DNA from: Azoarcus sp.
Lineage (GTDB): Bacteria; Pseudomonadota; Gammaproteobacteria; Burkholderiales; Rhodocyclaceae
NCBI GenBank assembly: GCA_031259795.1
Contig: JAIRLA010000226.1
Span: 1-10,648 of the forward strand
Length of the DNA stretch: 10,648 bases
Reading direction: 5' to 3'
Shown: positions 1-6,506 of the stretch, one piece after another
How positions within the stretch are numbered: the stretch's first letter is position 1
Layout: every line of letters begins with the position of its first letter
Position numbers and translations under genes: made by a program
Notes under the pieces: model-generated
The model's database searches: none
Seen by the model: the letters and a program-made list of their open reading frames with translations, nothing else
What the model was told of the DNA's origin: nothing

Positions 1-8
1 TGGCCGGG

Positions 9-41
9 AAAAAGCCGGAAGAAAGCGTCGTACCATCCGGC
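9..41 (-). terminator. candidate rho-independent terminator of the cheV-cheA operon
   Basis: Read on the minus strand, GCCGGA (36-41) pairs perfectly with TCCGGC (14-19) and is followed at once by five T (9-13). The loop is 16 nt, which is large, and the stem is only 6 bp, so this is a modest candidate. It lies about 330 bp after the cheA stop, and no better stem plus T-run was found nearer. It competes with another hairpin at 35-58 that uses the same bases but has no T-run in the minus direction. Confidence 0.35.
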
Positions 42-140
42 GCGCAGCGCCGCTGGATAAAAAGGGGGAGGAAGGAAGGGGACGCTTATCCACTTTCCAC
101 CGCAAAGAAAACAGCGTCGATGCGCTCCGCGAGGAACGAA

Positions 141-202
141 CTGGATTGCCACGTCGATTCGCTCCTCGCAATGACGAGGTGGGAGGGGGTTTCGCAATGA
201 CG
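141..202. repeat. REP-like intergenic element with a partial second copy
   Basis: The segment 141-175 has the look of the dispersed extragenic elements found in many proteobacteria: it opens with GGATTGCCACG and ends with CTCGCAATGACG, so ATTGC and GCAAT form the ends of an imperfect palindrome. An exact 11-base piece, TCGCAATGACG, recurs 26 bp further on (166-176 and 192-202), as if a second copy had decayed or been truncated. The recognition is from general familiarity with such elements; copy number elsewhere in this genome cannot be seen. Confidence 0.45.
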
Positions 203-352
203 CGGCGATGCTGATTGAAAAAGGAGGAAGAAACGGGATACCCGCTCACTCTCCGCCGCGAGGAAGCAGTTACCGGATCGGCGGGAGAAACAAGGAGAGC
301 GCGCGCGAGGAGGCGCGCCGCGGTCGGGGGTGGCGGTCCTGGGGGCGGAGGG

Positions 353-394
353 TTCAGGCTGTGGCGTTTTCCATTCAGGCCGTGGCGTTTTCCA
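353..394. repeat. 21-bp tandem duplication across the cheA stop codon
   Basis: Two directly adjacent 21-bp units (353-373 and 374-394) differ at a single base (T at 360 against C at 381). Read on the minus strand, the inner unit encodes the last cheA residues ENATA and the stop codon; the outer unit repeats this in the same frame as ATG-ENATA-stop. Because the unit length is a multiple of three, the duplication keeps frame and gives a second in-frame stop just after the first. Confidence 0.9.
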
Positions 395-2291
395 GTTTGG
401 GTTTGGCCGCCTGTTTCGGTTTGACCAGCATGGCGCGGGGCACGCCGCGCTGCTCGCCCGCCGCGCCGAGTAGTTCCTTCATGTCGAGGATCAGGACGAT
501 CTGGCCGTTCGAGAGGGTGGTCACGCCCGCGACGCCTTTCGGGCGGAAATCGTCGAGCGACTTGATGACGGCATCTTCGCGTCCGGCGAAGCTGTCGATG
601 GCGAGGATGAACGACATTTCCGCCATTTGCATCAGTACGCCGTATTCGGGGGTGCGTTCCTGTTCCCAGCCAAGCAGGCTGGTCAGCGGCAGGATGGGCA
701 GCACTTCGCCCCGCACTACCATCGTCGCGCGTCCGCCGACTTCTTTTACTTCGGCCGGGTCGATCGGCAGGATTTCGCGCACCATCGACAGCGGCACGGC
801 GAACGGCTGTTCGCCCAGCCTGACCAGCAGCACGGGCAGGATGGCCAGCGTCAATGGCAGGCTGATGATGAAGGTCGTGCCCTTGCCTTGTTGCGAGCGG
901 ATGTCGATCGAACCGTTGAGCTTCTGGATGTTGGTGCGCACCACGTCCATGCCCACGCCGCGCCCGGAAACGTCGGATACTTTGGCGGCGAGCGAAAAGC
1001 CCGGCAGGAAAATCAGGTTGAAGCTCTGGCGTTCGTCCATGGTGTTGGCTTCTTCGTCGGAGATGAGGCCCCTTTCCACCGCCTTGGCGCGCAGTTTGTC
1101 GGCGTTCATGCCGTGCCCGTCGTCGGAGACGAGAATGACGATGTGATCGCCCTCCTGCCGCGCTTCCAGGTGGACTTCCGATTTGTCCGGCTTGCCGGCG
1201 GCGCGGCGCTCGCCCGCTTCTTCGACGCCGTGGTCGACCGCGTTGCGGATCAGGTGGATGATCGGGTCGGACAAGTCCTCGATCATGGTCTTGTCGATTT
1301 CGGTCTCTTCACCGGCCAGCACGAGTTCGACATCCTTGCCGAGACTGCGGGCAAGGTCGCGGGCGATGCGCGGGTATTTCTGGAAGAGCCGCCCGATCGG
1401 CTGCATCCGCGTTTTCATGACCGCGTTTTGCAGATCGGACACCAGGAGGTCGAGCTGGCTCACCGCCAGATCGAGCGCATGCAGGGTTTCGGTATCGTTG
1501 CTGCCGTTGAGAATGTCGCTGCGCAGCGCGTTGAGACGATTCTTGGTGAGACCGATTTCACCGGAAAGATTGAGCACCTGGTCGAGGCGCGCGGTGTCGA
1601 CACGGATGGAGGTGTCGCGCTGGCGCTCGGTGTCGCGCCGCCCGACGGGCGCGGTCGAGCCGGGATGGTCGGTGGCGCGGCGGCCCAGGGCGTTCTGGAC
1701 GATGGCGTCGGCGCTGGGCGGAGCCGCCGGTACGACCGCGGTGGCGGCGGGCGTGGAAGCGGATGCCGGGGAGGTCGCGGGCGCGCCCGCGACAGCGGCG
1801 TGAAGCTGTTTCCAGTCGGGTTCGTTGCCCTGTCCCGCCGGAGGCGCGGATGTCCTGGCCGCTACCGGAGCGGGCGCGGCGGCGGGCGCGCTCGCTTTTT
1901 CGCCACTTTGCACCGTCTTGAGCGCGGAGAGCAACGCCGGATCGGCCGCTTGCGGCTGGGCGCCTTGTTCGAGCTGGCCGAACATGTCGCGCACGCCTGC
2001 CGTGGCGGAAAGGATGACGTCCATGATTTCGGCCGTCACGGTGAGTTCGCCATTGCGCAATTTGTCGAACAGGCTTTCGGTGAGGTGGCACAAGGTCACC
2101 AGTTCCGTGGCGTTGAGAAAGCCCGCGCCGCCCTTGATGGTATGAAAGCCGCGAAAAATGTCGTTGAGCATGCCGCGGTCGTCCGGACTGCGTTCCAGAT
2201 CGACCAGCTTGTTGTCGACATCCGACAGCAGGTCTTTCGCCTCGGTGAGGAAGTCCTGCAACAGATCTTCCATTCCGGCAAAGTCACTCAT
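375..2291 (-). CDS. cheA: CheA chemotaxis histidine kinase, lacking a recognisable P2 domain
   Basis: This 638-residue cytoplasmic kinase passes phosphate to CheY and other receivers under receptor control. P1 (about 1-110) holds the phospho-accepting His50 in FRGFHTIKGGAGF. Residues about 112-225 are an Ala/Pro-rich linker where E. coli CheA has its P2 CheY/CheB-docking domain; no P2 fold is apparent. P3 dimerisation helices span about 230-300. The P4 ATPase shows the N box (HLIRNAVDHGVE, 346-357), the DDGHGM G1 box (390-395), IFLPGFS (427-433) and GRGVGMDVV (443-451). P5, the CheW-like domain, runs from about 480 to 612. The ATG start has GGGAG ten bases upstream and lies 31 bp after cheZ. 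It is the last gene of the cheV1-cheV2-cheY-cheZ-cheA unit. Its stop codon lies inside a 21-bp tandem duplication. The family call is secure; the missing P2 is read by eye. Confidence 0.97.
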   Translation of the reverse strand: MSDFAGMEDLLQDFLTEAKDLLSDVDNKLVDLERSPDDRGMLNDIFRGFHTIKGGAGFLNATELVTLCHLTESLFDKLRNGELTVTAEIMDVILSATAGVRDMFGQLEQGAQPQAADPALLSALKTVQSGEKASAPAAAPAPVAARTSAPPAGQGNEPDWKQLHAAVAGAPATSPASASTPAATAVVPAAPPSADAIVQNALGRRATDHPGSTAPVGRRDTERQRDTSIRVDTARLDQVLNLSGEIGLTKNRLNALRSDILNGSNDTETLHALDLAVSQLDLLVSDLQNAVMKTRMQPIGRLFQKYPRIARDLARSLGKDVELVLAGEETEIDKTMIEDLSDPIIHLIRNAVDHGVEEAGERRAAGKPDKSEVHLEARQEGDHIVILVSDDGHGMNADKLRAKAVERGLISDEEANTMDERQSFNLIFLPGFSLAAKVSDVSGRGVGMDVVRTNIQKLNGSIDIRSQQGKGTTFIISLPLTLAILPVLLVRLGEQPFAVPLSMVREILPIDPAEVKEVGGRATMVVRGEVLPILPLTSLLGWEQERTPEYGVLMQMAEMSFILAIDSFAGREDAVIKSLDDFRPKGVAGVTTLSNGQIVLILDMKELLGAAGEQRGVPRAMLVKPKQAAKPKLENATA

Positions 2292-2322
2292 GGTTCGTTC
2301 GCTCCCACAATCTCGTTGTCGC

Positions 2323-3177
2323 CTAGAAACCCAGGCTTTCGAGCAGGTCGTCGACCTGCCCCTGGCTGGTCACGACATCGTCGCGTCCCGTGCTGCTGAC
2401 CACCGGGCCGTTGAGCAGGCTGCCCGCCTTTTCCGCGCGGAGGTTTTCCGGCGCGACTTCGATCAGCATTTCGAGCAGTTGCGTCTCGAGCGACTGCGCC
2501 ATCTGGACGACTTTCTTGATGACCTGTCCGGTCAGGTCCTGAAAGTCCTGGGCCATCATGATTTCGAGCAGCTGGGCGTTGAGTTCCCGGCCGCCTTCGA
2601 CCGCCGCGCCGAGGAAGGCGCGCGTCTCCACGGAAAGATCACGGAATTCCCCGACCGACAGTTGGTTGGAAAACGCCTTGTCCCAGCGCGCGTGCAAGGC
2701 TCCGGCCTCGTTTTCGATCCGTTCGGCGGCCGGCTTGGCGATGTCGGTCGCGTTGAGTACGCGGCTGGCCGCCTGTTCGGTCATCTGCGCCACGTAGGTC
2801 AGGCGCTGGCGCGCGTCCGGGATCGAGTCGGCCACTTCCTGCAAGGCGTTGTCCAGTCCCAGTTCGATCAGTGTGTCATGCAGCCTGCGCGTCATCTTGC
2901 CGATGCGGTGGAATACGGCATCGTCGCCATCGTCGCCCTTGCCTTCGTTCCTGCCGGGCGGCGCGCCGAACTTGCTGGCTTCCGCGTCGAAAAGCGCCTG
3001 CAATTCGTCGTTGTCGTCCGTATCTCCGGCAGGGGCGGCGACTGCCGCGATAGGGGGCGGAGGAGCCGGCGGCGCTTGCGCGGGCGTTTCCTTGTCGTTA
3101 CCCGCGGCAATGCTGTCGAACAGCGCCTGGAGGTCGTCCGAGTCTCCTGTTTCGTCAACTTTTGTTCGTTTCGCCAC
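2323..3177 (-). CDS. cheZ: CheZ CheY-phosphate phosphatase with an extended N-terminus
   Basis: CheZ removes phosphate from CheY-P and so ends the motor-switching signal. The catalytic helix reads MAQDFQDLTGQVIKK; the D and Q of DLTGQ (Asp214 and Gln218 from the GTG start) match E. coli Asp143 and Gln147. The C-terminal tail SQGQVDDLLESLGF is almost identical to the E. coli CheY-P-binding helix. I chose the GTG at 3177 (MAKRTKVDETG) because GGGGGAG lies 7 bases before it, whereas the ATG at 3207, ten codons earlier, has no Shine-Dalgarno. The protein is about 284 residues against 214 in E. coli; the extra length is an N-terminal acidic and Pro/Ala-rich region with two copies of an LQALFD motif (residues 16-21 and 59-64). 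It sits 76 bp after cheY and 31 bp before cheA. Confidence 0.95.
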   Translation of the reverse strand: MAKRTKVDETGDSDDLQALFDSIAAGNDKETPAQAPPAPPPPIAAVAAPAGDTDDNDELQALFDAEASKFGAPPGRNEGKGDDGDDAVFHRIGKMTRRLHDTLIELGLDNALQEVADSIPDARQRLTYVAQMTEQAASRVLNATDIAKPAAERIENEAGALHARWDKAFSNQLSVGEFRDLSVETRAFLGAAVEGGRELNAQLLEIMMAQDFQDLTGQVIKKVVQMAQSLETQLLEMLIEVAPENLRAEKAGSLLNGPVVSSTGRDDVVTSQGQVDDLLESLGF

Positions 3178-3253
3178 CTTCAGGCTCCCCCGTCTTTCTG
3201 CGTCCATCCACCGGAAGCACCGGAATGCCCCCGAGTTCCTTCCCGCGCGCCGT

Positions 3254-3652
3254 TCAGGCCGGTTTCATCTTGTCGAATATTTTTTCCAGCTTCTCGGCCA
3301 GGGTCGCCGCGGTAAACGGCTTGACGATGTAGCCGCTCGCTCCGGCCTGCGCCGCCGCGATGATGTTTTCCTTCTTGGCTTCGGCCGTGATCATCAGCAC
3401 CGGCAAGTGCTTGAGCTGCGGTGCGCTGCGCACTTTCTGGAGCAGGGTCAGGCCGTCCATGTTGGGCATGTTCCAGTCGGAGACCACGAAGTCGAACTCC
3501 GCCGGCGCCGATTCCAGTTTTTGCAGCGCCACCACGCCGTCCTCGGCCTCGTCGGCGTTGGTGTAGCCCAGCTCCTTGAGCAGGTTGCGCACGATGCGGC
3601 GCATCGTCGAAAAATCATCTACGATCAAAAACTTTGTTTTGGGATCACCCAT
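3254..3652 (-). CDS. cheY: CheY single-domain response regulator
   Basis: CheY is phosphorylated by CheA and then binds the flagellar switch protein FliM to change rotation. This 132-residue protein is extremely close to E. coli CheY, including [29 protein letters not shown] and [20 protein letters not shown]. The acidic pair is Asp12/Asp13, the phosphorylation site Asp59, the switch Thr89, the aromatic Tyr108 and the conserved Lys111. The ATG is preceded by GGAG at good spacing (CCGGAGAGCAAG-ATG). It follows cheV2 by 30 bp and precedes cheZ, its phosphatase. Nothing is missing; this is the canonical motor CheY of the cluster. Confidence 0.98.
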   Translation of the reverse strand: MGDPKTKFLIVDDFSTMRRIVRNLLKELGYTNADEAEDGVVALQKLESAPAEFDFVVSDWNMPNMDGLTLLQKVRSAPQLKHLPVLMITAEAKKENIIAAAQAGASGYIVKPFTAATLAEKLEKIFDKMKPA

Positions 3653-3682
3653 CTTGCTCTCCGGTATTCGCTTGACAGCGCC

Positions 3683-4654
3683 TCATCCCTGGTGCGTTCG
3701 CTGCAGCAACGGTCGCAAGGTTTGCGCGAGGATGTCGGCATCGAATTTTGCCACGTAAGCATCGACTCCGACCCGCTTGCCCATCGCGCGGTTGGCTTCG
3801 GACGACAGCGACGAATGCATGACCACGGGAATTCCATCGAAACGGTTGTCATTCTTGATGTTGCGCGTCAACACGTAACCGTCCATTTCCGGCATCTCGG
3901 CATCGACCAGGATGAGGTCGATCTCGTTCGACACATGTTTGCCGGTCTGCTGCGCGTGCCCGGCCATGCCTTCAAGGCGCGTCCAGGCTTCCAGCCCGTT
4001 CTGGGCATGTTTGTGGCGCACGCCGAGCTTGTCGAGCACTTCGGAGATTTTGCGCCGCGCCACGGCGGAGTCATCGACGAAAAACACGTTGTAGGTGTCC
4101 CCGCTGTGCAGGGGCGCGATGTTGCCGACCACGGCTTCGCCGAAAGTATTGGCGAGGATGGTTTCGACATCGAGAATGGACACCAGTTTGCCGTCGGCCA
4201 GCTCGGTGATCGCCGTGATGTAGTTGTGCAGGCTGGAAGAGACGTTTTCGGGCGCGCGCACCTTGTCCCACTCGACGCGGATGATGCGGTCGACGCTCTC
4301 GACGAGGAAACCCAGAGTGCGCTTGCTGTATTCAGTGACCATCATCGAAGCGCCGAGCGGATCGCCGGGTTGCGCCAGACCGAGTATCTTGGCGAGCGAG
4401 AGCACCGGAATCACGTTGCCGCGCAGGGAGATGAGACCTTCCACGCCGCGCGGCATGTTGGGCGCCTTGGTGATGAAGGGGGTCGCGGAAACTTCCCGCA
4501 CCTTGAAAACGTTGATGCCGAAGGTCTCGCTCGTACCCAGCGAGAACAGGAGGATTTCCATGCGGTTCGAGCCGGCGAGCATGGTGCGTCCGTCGACCGT
4601 TTCAAGCAGCGCCGTGTCTTTCGCTGTTTTGCCTTGCTGATCCAGACTCAACAT
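3683..4654 (-). CDS. cheV: CheV coupling protein, copy 2 (CheW domain plus receiver)
   Basis: CheV links receptors to CheA like CheW, and its receiver lets phosphorylation tune the array. In these 323 residues the CheW-like domain covers about 20-170 (METHIONINE-rich start, then ETFGINVFKVREV, ISLRGNVIPVLSL and a GFLVESVDRIIR segment) and the receiver about 187-318. The acidic pair is Asp194/Asp195, the phosphorylation site Asp251 (DAEMPEMDGY), the switch Ser281 and Lys303, so the receiver should be active. Only 8 bp separate it from cheV1, and its Shine-Dalgarno (TGAGGT) overlaps the cheV1 stop, suggesting translational coupling. It resembles its neighbour along its whole length but has clearly diverged, so the pair is an old tandem duplication. 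Residues 1-20 before the core are longer than in copy 1. Confidence 0.96.
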   Translation of the reverse strand: MLSLDQQGKTAKDTALLETVDGRTMLAGSNRMEILLFSLGTSETFGINVFKVREVSATPFITKAPNMPRGVEGLISLRGNVIPVLSLAKILGLAQPGDPLGASMMVTEYSKRTLGFLVESVDRIIRVEWDKVRAPENVSSSLHNYITAITELADGKLVSILDVETILANTFGEAVVGNIAPLHSGDTYNVFFVDDSAVARRKISEVLDKLGVRHKHAQNGLEAWTRLEGMAGHAQQTGKHVSNEIDLILVDAEMPEMDGYVLTRNIKNDNRFDGIPVVMHSSLSSEANRAMGKRVGVDAYVAKFDADILAQTLRPLLQRTHQG

Positions 4655-4662
4655 GTGTTACC

Positions 4663-5658
4663 TCACTTTTTCTTGTCCGCGACCGGAAGCGCCGGAGAGG
4701 CGTCCTTTTCGCCGAGAATCAGGCGGCGCAGGGTCTGCGCCAATCGCTGCGGCTCGAACTTGGGCACGTATTCGTCCACTCCCACCGACAGGCCGAGTTG
4801 CTGGTTCGACATGCCGGAAAGCGAGGAATGCATCACCACCGGCACGCCCTCGAAGCGCAGATCGGATTTGATGTGGCGGGTCAGGATGTAGCCATCCATC
4901 TCGGGCATCTCGACATCGGTCAATACCAGGCTGACCACGTCGGACACCTTGCGTCCGGAAGACGAGGTCGTTTCGGCGATCTTCTTCAGTTCTTCCCACG
5001 CCTGGCGGCCATTGGCCGCGCCGATGTACTTGACGCCGATCAGGTCGAGCGTCTGCATGATCTGCTTGCGCGCCACCGAGGAATCGTCGGCGAACACCAC
5101 CAGGTAGCGTTCGGCGTCGGCGATCGGTTCGATATCCTTGAAGAGCAGGCTGTCGTCATCGTAGCGCGTGGTCTCCGAGAGCACTTTTTCGACATCGAGC
5201 AGCATCACGAGCTTGTTTTCGGGTAATTCGGTGACGGCGGTCACCAGTCCTCCCATTTTGGCGGTCAGCATGTCGGGCGGCACCCGCATCTGCGCCCAGT
5301 CCAAGCGCAGGATGGTATCGACCGCCTCGACGAGGAAGCCCTGGGTATGGCCGTTGTATTCGGTGACGATCATGATGTCGCGCGGCGACTCCTCGCCCAC
5401 GCCGACGTATTTGCCCAGATCGACTACCGGCACCAGCACGCCGCGCAGGCTGACCATCCCCTCGACGGAAGAGGGCATTTCGGGCGCGGCCGTGATCGCG
5501 GGGGTGCGCATGACTTCGCGCACCTTGAATACGTTGATTCCGAAAGTTTCCCTGCGTCCGGTACGCCGGTCGGCGCCCAGGGTGAAAAGCAGGATCTCCA
5601 GCTTGTTGGTCCCGGCCAGCCGGGTACGGGCATCGATATTCTTGAGTAAATCGGACAT
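4663..5658 (-). CDS. cheV: CheV coupling protein, copy 1 (CheW domain plus receiver)
   Basis: First of two tandem CheV proteins, 331 residues. The CheW-like domain runs about 10-165 and contains ETFGINVFKVREV, VSLRGVLVPVVDLG and GFLVEAVDTILRLDW; the receiver covers about 185-315 with Asp191/Asp192, phosphorylation site Asp248 in DVEMPEMDGY, switch Ser278 and Lys300. Compared with copy 2 it has about seven extra Arg-rich residues (DRRTGRR, 30-36) in the first part of the CheW domain and a short lysine-ending tail. The ATG has GGAG six bases upstream. It is the first gene after a strong sigma-28-type promoter (5725-5751) and begins the cheV1-cheV2-cheY-cheZ-cheA unit. With no cheW in the window, these CheVs may provide the receptor-CheA coupling, though a cheW elsewhere in the genome is quite possible. 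Confidence 0.96.
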   Translation of the reverse strand: MSDLLKNIDARTRLAGTNKLEILLFTLGADRRTGRRETFGINVFKVREVMRTPAITAAPEMPSSVEGMVSLRGVLVPVVDLGKYVGVGEESPRDIMIVTEYNGHTQGFLVEAVDTILRLDWAQMRVPPDMLTAKMGGLVTAVTELPENKLVMLLDVEKVLSETTRYDDDSLLFKDIEPIADAERYLVVFADDSSVARKQIMQTLDLIGVKYIGAANGRQAWEELKKIAETTSSSGRKVSDVVSLVLTDVEMPEMDGYILTRHIKSDLRFEGVPVVMHSSLSGMSNQQLGLSVGVDEYVPKFEPQRLAQTLRRLILGEKDASPALPVADKKK

Positions 5659-5724
5659 TTCATTCTCCGCCAGAAGCGGCTGCGCGCGCCCGGTCGGCGC
5701 GACCGGATACGATGGGCCTGGAAA

Positions 5725-5751
5725 TCATCGACCATGGAGTGCCGGACTTTA
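5725..5751 (-). promoter_or_regulatory. sigma-28 (FliA) promoter for cheV1-cheA
   Basis: The minus strand reads TAAAGTCC, 11 bases, GTCGATGA. Against the E. coli FliA consensus TAAAGTTT-N11-GCCGATAA this is 6/8 and 6/8 with exactly the consensus spacing. Transcription would start near 5718, giving a leader of about 60 nt before cheV1. The -35 part lies inside the loop and downstream arm of a perfect hairpin (5739-5764). Confidence 0.75.
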
Positions 5752-5764
5752 GTGCGTCCGGCAC
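5739..5764. repeat. 9-bp perfect inverted repeat between cheB and cheV1
   Basis: GTGCCGGAC (5739-5747) and GTCCGGCAC (5756-5764) form a perfect 9-bp stem with an 8-nt loop. No T-run follows in either direction, so it is not a standard intrinsic terminator. It may act as a weak terminator or mRNA 3' end protector for the motA-cheB transcript, or as an operator over the sigma-28 -35 element, which it overlaps. Confidence 0.7.
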
Positions 5765-5825
5765 GAGCATGCAGCGGTAACAGACTGACGACATATCCGC
5801 CAATATGATAGTGAACCATCTGCCA

Positions 5826-6506
5826 TCATACGCGCGCGCGGTTTCCATGGCCGTGAAATCCGCCCCCCAATCGCTGCAATACGCGGGCAGCGATTTCGGG
5901 TAAAGGCGCGATCTCCTTGGCCGCGCCGAGCAGCACGGCTTCGCGCGGCATGCCATAAACAACGCACGAGTCCTGATCCTGGGCGATGGTCCATGCGCCT
6001 GCCTGCATCATGTGCAAAAGACCGGCGGCGCCATCCTTGCCCATTCCGGTCAACAGCACGCCGATCGCCGCGCGCCCGACCTGCTCCGCCGCCGAATGGA
6101 ACAGCACATCGACCGAGGGGCGGTGGCGGTTGACGGGTTCGCTGCGCGCCAGTTCGCAATGATAACCGCCGCTTTCCCCCCGCCTGATCGACAGATGGGA
6201 GTGCCCCGGCGCCAGATAGGCGACTCCCGGCTCGACCGTCTCGCCCTGGACGGCCTCGCGGACTCCGATGGCGCACAGGGAGTCGAGCCTGCGGGCGAAC
6301 GAGCCGGTAAACAGCTCCGGCATATGTTGCGTCATGAGAATGGGGGGGGCGTCCGCGGGCAGTCTGATGAGCACTTCGCGGATCGCCTCGGTGCCGCCGG
6401 TCGAGGCCCCGATGAAAATGATGGTTCCGGAATAGGGCAGGATGCGCGTGCGCGGCGCATGCTCCGTGGTTGGCGGCGGCATGGTGGAAGCGTCCTTTGT
6501 AAGCAT
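5826..6506 (-). CDS. cheB: CheB receptor methylesterase/deamidase, catalytic domain only
   Basis: CheB hydrolyses glutamyl methyl esters on chemoreceptors and deamidates receptor glutamines, opposing CheR. The 226 residues match only the C-terminal half of normal CheB (about 350 residues). The catalytic triad is complete: Ser35 in [12 protein letters not shown], His61 in TQHMP and Asp158 in [23 protein letters not shown] and [11 protein letters not shown] are typical of the enterobacterial type. The N-terminal receiver that normally restrains and, when phosphorylated, activates the enzyme is absent, and the upstream bases are cheR coding sequence, so it is not hidden by a wrong start. The first ATG directly follows the cheR stop (TGAATG); the ATG at 6482 has AAGGA ten bases before it and may be the real start. 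A run of eight C (coding strand) lies just before the His61 region. A 167-bp gap follows. Confidence 0.95.
   Translation of the reverse strand: MLTKDASTMPPPTTEHAPRTRILPYSGTIIFIGASTGGTEAIREVLIRLPADAPPILMTQHMPELFTGSFARRLDSLCAIGVREAVQGETVEPGVAYLAPGHSHLSIRRGESGGYHCELARSEPVNRHRPSVDVLFHSAAEQVGRAAIGVLLTGMGKDGAAGLLHMMQAGAWTIAQDQDSCVVYGMPREAVLLGAAKEIAPLPEIAARVLQRLGGGFHGHGNRARV

Larger units (their letters stand above)
1..374. other. gene-free region downstream of cheA
   Basis: No convincing coding sequence lies here on either strand; the plus-strand reading frames that start near 208 run into the antisense of cheA and have arginine/serine/proline-rich low-complexity translations typical of GC-rich shadow frames. 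The stretch holds a candidate terminator (9-41), a second overlapping hairpin (35-58, inner stem GGCGC-GCA-GCGCC), a purine-only tract (59-82), a REP-like element with a partial second copy (141-202), a GC-alternating patch (299-322) and the outer copy of a tandem duplication reaching into cheA (353-394). It looks like intergenic filler at the end of a long operon. Confidence 0.7.

Noticed and set aside
35..58. Hairpin GGCGC-GCA-GCGCC flanked by ATCC/GGAT as a terminator
   Set aside because: It is followed by A and not T on the plus strand, and has no T-run directly after it on the minus strand.
208..1146. 312-residue plus-strand reading frame beginning in the gene-free left end
   Set aside because: Mostly antisense to cheA, Ser/Arg/Pro-rich without family resemblance; the AAGGAGG-like bases near 221 are too far downstream of its start to support it.
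627..2399. 590-residue plus-strand reading frame
   Set aside because: It lies fully antisense to cheA; the His/Gln/Arg-rich translation has no domain and the opposite strand encodes an unmistakable kinase.
3178..3207. ATG start for cheZ ten codons upstream
   Set aside because: No Shine-Dalgarno; the GTG at 3177 has GGGGGAG at ideal spacing.
3210..3228. Tandem TTCCGGTG repeat between cheY and cheZ
   Set aside because: Only two 8-base units in GC-rich DNA; too short to claim as a site.
2849..4891. 680-residue plus-strand reading frame
   Set aside because: Antisense to cheZ, cheY and cheV2, all clear genes; a long open frame by chance is expected in GC-rich DNA.
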